A DNA stretch of 64,000 nt from Pontixanthobacter aestiaquae (lineage in GTDB: Bacteria; Pseudomonadota; Alphaproteobacteria; Sphingomonadales; Sphingomonadaceae): NCBI RefSeq assembly GCF_009827455.1, contig NZ_WTYZ01000001.1, positions 1,187,001 to 1,251,000 on the forward strand, given 5' to 3'. The number at the start of each line of letters is the position of its first letter. The first letter of the stretch is position 1. Positions 62,229-64,000 of the stretch are shown here, in pieces. Below the pieces are notes generated by a model. It searched no databases and had not been told where the DNA came from. It worked only from the letters and a program-made list of their open reading frames with translations. A program made the position numbers and the translations under genes.

Positions 62229-62980
62229 GGCGGATACTGTTCATCATCATGTGCCTCTTCGCTCTTTCGGCGCAGCGCGATCCTATTCTGGTGCCCGAAG
62301 TTTCGCAACACGAAGTACAGGTACGACAGGGTTTTACGGGAACCGAGCTGTTGCTGTTTGGAGCGATCCTCGATCCCGGTGGGACGAGGGCCGGGGAAGA
62401 CTATCATATCGTTGTGGTCCTGAAAGGACCGACACAGCCGATCCAACTGCGGGAGAAAGAACGGATTGCGGGTATTTGGATGAATGCGGACAGCACCGCG
62501 TTCCGTTCTGCGCCGTCTTTTTTTGCCGTTTCGTCCTCATCGCCAATCCCGGATATCGTCGATGAGCGTACGGCGGCAATTTACGAGCTTGGTCTTGATT
62601 TCATCCAGCTATCACCCAGCGGGACTATCGAGCCGGAGGAACAGGCGCGCTTCACAGCCGGATTGGTCGATCTAAGGCAGCGGCAAGGTCTCTACAAGGA
62701 AGGTAGCGGAGGCGTGACGATCAGCGAGCAGGTGCTTTATCAGGCGCGTATTTCTCTCCCGTCGAATGTGCAGATTGGAACCTACACCGCAGAAACATTT
62801 GCCATTGCCAATGGCCGAGTCATCGCATCGGCAATTTCCGAAGTTGAAGTGAAGAAAGTGGGGTTCGAACGATTGGTGGAAGAGTTTTCGCAGGATTGGT
62901 CCTTTTTGTACGGGCTTCTCGCAATTGCATTCTCCGTTTTCATGGGTTGGATGGCAGGCCGCCTGTTTGCCCTGATCTAG
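62225..62980 (+). CDS. TIGR02186-type exported membrane protein
   Basis: A 251-residue protein with an N-terminal signal/anchor (RRILFIIMCLFALSAQRDP), an exported beta-rich domain (QGFTGTELLLFGAILDPGGT) and a C-terminal membrane helix (about 224-246). It matches the group named TIGR02186, found beside TauE/SafE permeases; function unknown. Translationally coupled to the permease gene (ATGA overlap). The start at 62225 was chosen for that reason. Confidence 0.82.
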   Translation: MRRILFIIMCLFALSAQRDPILVPEVSQHEVQVRQGFTGTELLLFGAILDPGGTRAGEDYHIVVVLKGPTQPIQLREKERIAGIWMNADSTAFRSAPSFFAVSSSSPIPDIVDERTAAIYELGLDFIQLSPSGTIEPEEQARFTAGLVDLRQRQGLYKEGSGGVTISEQVLYQARISLPSNVQIGTYTAETFAIANGRVIASAISEVEVKKVGFERLVEEFSQDWSFLYGLLAIAFSVFMGWMAGRLFALI

Positions 62981-63008
62981 GCCACAGATCGCTGCGCAAT
63001 CGGCAAAG

Positions 63009-63025
63009 TTGACGCGAAATTAACC
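63009..63025. promoter_or_regulatory. Candidate CtrA-type box upstream of the HerA-like gene
   Basis: TTGA-N7-TTAACC, one base from the CtrA site TTAA-N7-TTAACC, 50 bases before the ATG at 63075. Pattern match only. Confidence 0.35.
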
Positions 63026-63074
63026 TGTTTCGGGCTAGCGCTTTCCTAACAAAAATCAGGAAACGGGCGCTGAC

Positions 63075-64000
63075 ATGGGCGATATGGCAAATCAGAATTT
63101 TGGACGGCCACAAGACGGCCCGGCTCGGGTTGAGCAAAGCAAACCTGTCGCAGCGCCAGCATCTCGGCCCATGCCCGCTCCACAAGCGTCACAGAGCGCA
63201 CCGTCTCCTGCGGGGGCAGCGCCGCAAAAGGCACCCGCCGAAGCGCCGACCGACAATGCCAGCATGCCCATCGGCGTTGTGCTCGAAATTGCTGGTTCCG
63301 GTTCGCAGATTGCGCTCGATCTCGAACGGCTCAACCAATGCATGGCCGATGACGACCCATCAATTGCGCTGGCCGGGCAAGTGGGAAGCCAAATTAAAAT
63401 CCGCGTCGGCAATAGCTGGCTGTTGGCCAATGTCCGCAACCAAAAACAGGATCGCCGCGCCGGCGGCGGTGTGCTTGCCAACATCGACTTCCTCGGTGAA
63501 GGCCAGGAAGAAAGACTAACCGGCCGCATTCATGCGTTCCGCCGCGGTGTTACGCGCTATCCCGTGCCAGGTGCGATGATCTATCCTGCGACGACTGCCG
63601 ACCTTAAACAGATTTATGCCAGCGATGGCCGCGCCAATATCCAGATCGGTACTGTGTATCCCACCAAAGACATCCGCGCCGGCCTGTATATCGACGCAAT
63701 GCTGGGCAAGCACTTCGCGCTGCTCGGATCGACCGGTACCGGTAAATCGACCAGCGCGGCGCTGATCTTGCACCGCATTTGCGAGGCCGCGCCCGACGGC
63801 CATATTGTGATGATCGATCCGCACGGCGAGTATTCGGCAGCGTTCAAAACCAATGGTCAAATCCTCGATGTGACCAATCTCAACATGCCCTATTGGCTGC
63901 TCAATTTCGAAGAGCATTGCGAAGTCCTGCTGACATCGAATGGCAATGAACGCCAAGTCGATATGGACATTCTGGCGCGTTGCCTTCTCAGAGCCCGCTC
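63075..64000 (+). CDS. HerA-like ATP-binding protein (DUF87), 3' end outside window
   Basis: At least 308 residues; the frame is open to the window end. The first 70 residues are Pro/Ala-rich and probably disordered. A HAS-barrel-like domain follows (GVVLEIAGSGSQIALDLERL, later GNSWLLANVRNQKQ). Then an ATPase domain begins with Walker A LLGSTGTGKSTSAALIL and HIVMIDPHGEYSAAF. The type is HerA/FtsK-fold, as in DNA translocases of the HerA-NurA system; in bacteria these often act with DUF87 partners. No nurA gene is within the window. Start at the ATG at 63075. Confidence 0.85.
   Translation, partial: MGDMANQNFGRPQDGPARVEQSKPVAAPASRPMPAPQASQSAPSPAGAAPQKAPAEAPTDNASMPIGVVLEIAGSGSQIALDLERLNQCMADDDPSIALAGQVGSQIKIRVGNSWLLANVRNQKQDRRAGGGVLANIDFLGEGQEERLTGRIHAFRRGVTRYPVPGAMIYPATTADLKQIYASDGRANIQIGTVYPTKDIRAGLYIDAMLGKHFALLGSTGTGKSTSAALILHRICEAAPDGHIVMIDPHGEYSAAFKTNGQILDVTNLNMPYWLLNFEEHCEVLLTSNGNERQVDMDILARCLLRAR

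Overview
The window looks like chromosome of an alphaproteobacterium of the order Sphingomonadales, most likely Erythrobacteraceae (inference). The pointers are two TonB-dependent receptors, a ChpT-type phosphotransferase, an RpoH-type sigma factor, PyrB overlapping a catalytically dead PyrC', a DUF3297 protein, and the order serS-surE-LysM/M23 peptidase. It is mostly core genome. I see no prophage, insertion sequence, CRISPR array or plasmid-type region.

Layout. 0-12 kb: zwf, a transglutaminase-like protein, a cluster of small secreted or membrane proteins (including a 25-residue membrane peptide), a LuxR/hydrolase fusion, rimO, a K+ channel, and serS-surE-M23. 12-21 kb: a TonB receptor divergent from a TetR regulator, a SOUL protein, sppA, pyrB-pyrC' and a DUF418 membrane protein. 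22-26 kb: two SPOR-domain proteins flanking a ParA-like ATPase and a probable ribbon-helix-helix protein. 26-36 kb: bfd-bfr, an acyltransferase, der, a CHAP protein, tRNA-Leu(TAG), trigger factor with a long Lys/Ala tail, and an antiporter. 36-50 kb: a second acyltransferase, a second TonB receptor, clpP-clpX, fasciclin/anti-sigma/ECF sigma/CDF transporter, mtgA, rpoH, rluD, a JAMM peptidase, chpT, an amidase and RNase P RNA. 50-64 kb: aquaporin, a flavin monooxygenase, ugd with a phosphatase, a TorF-like porin, SIMPL, VOC and nhaA genes, an NfrB-like glycosyltransferase with a beta-barrel partner, TauE/SafE with its TIGR02186-type partner, and the start of a HerA-like ATPase.

The most notable observations are these. 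First, the beta-barrel gene after the NfrB-like glycosyltransferase has an in-frame amber codon, and 51 sense codons ending in an outer-membrane-type C-terminal Phe follow it. Second, two large, related, inverted-repeat intergenic elements (31741-31976 and 41575-41847) lie in opposite orientation, each just after the stop codon of a gene with a convergent neighbour. Third, the LuxR/alpha-beta-hydrolase fusion has lost the glycines of its nucleophile elbow. Fourth, SerRS carries an insertion of about 45 residues. Fifth, the SPOR/ParA island and the ECF-sigma/fasciclin island look like coherent small systems. Coordinates and translations come from reading the sequence. Family names rest on motif recognition, with no database search.
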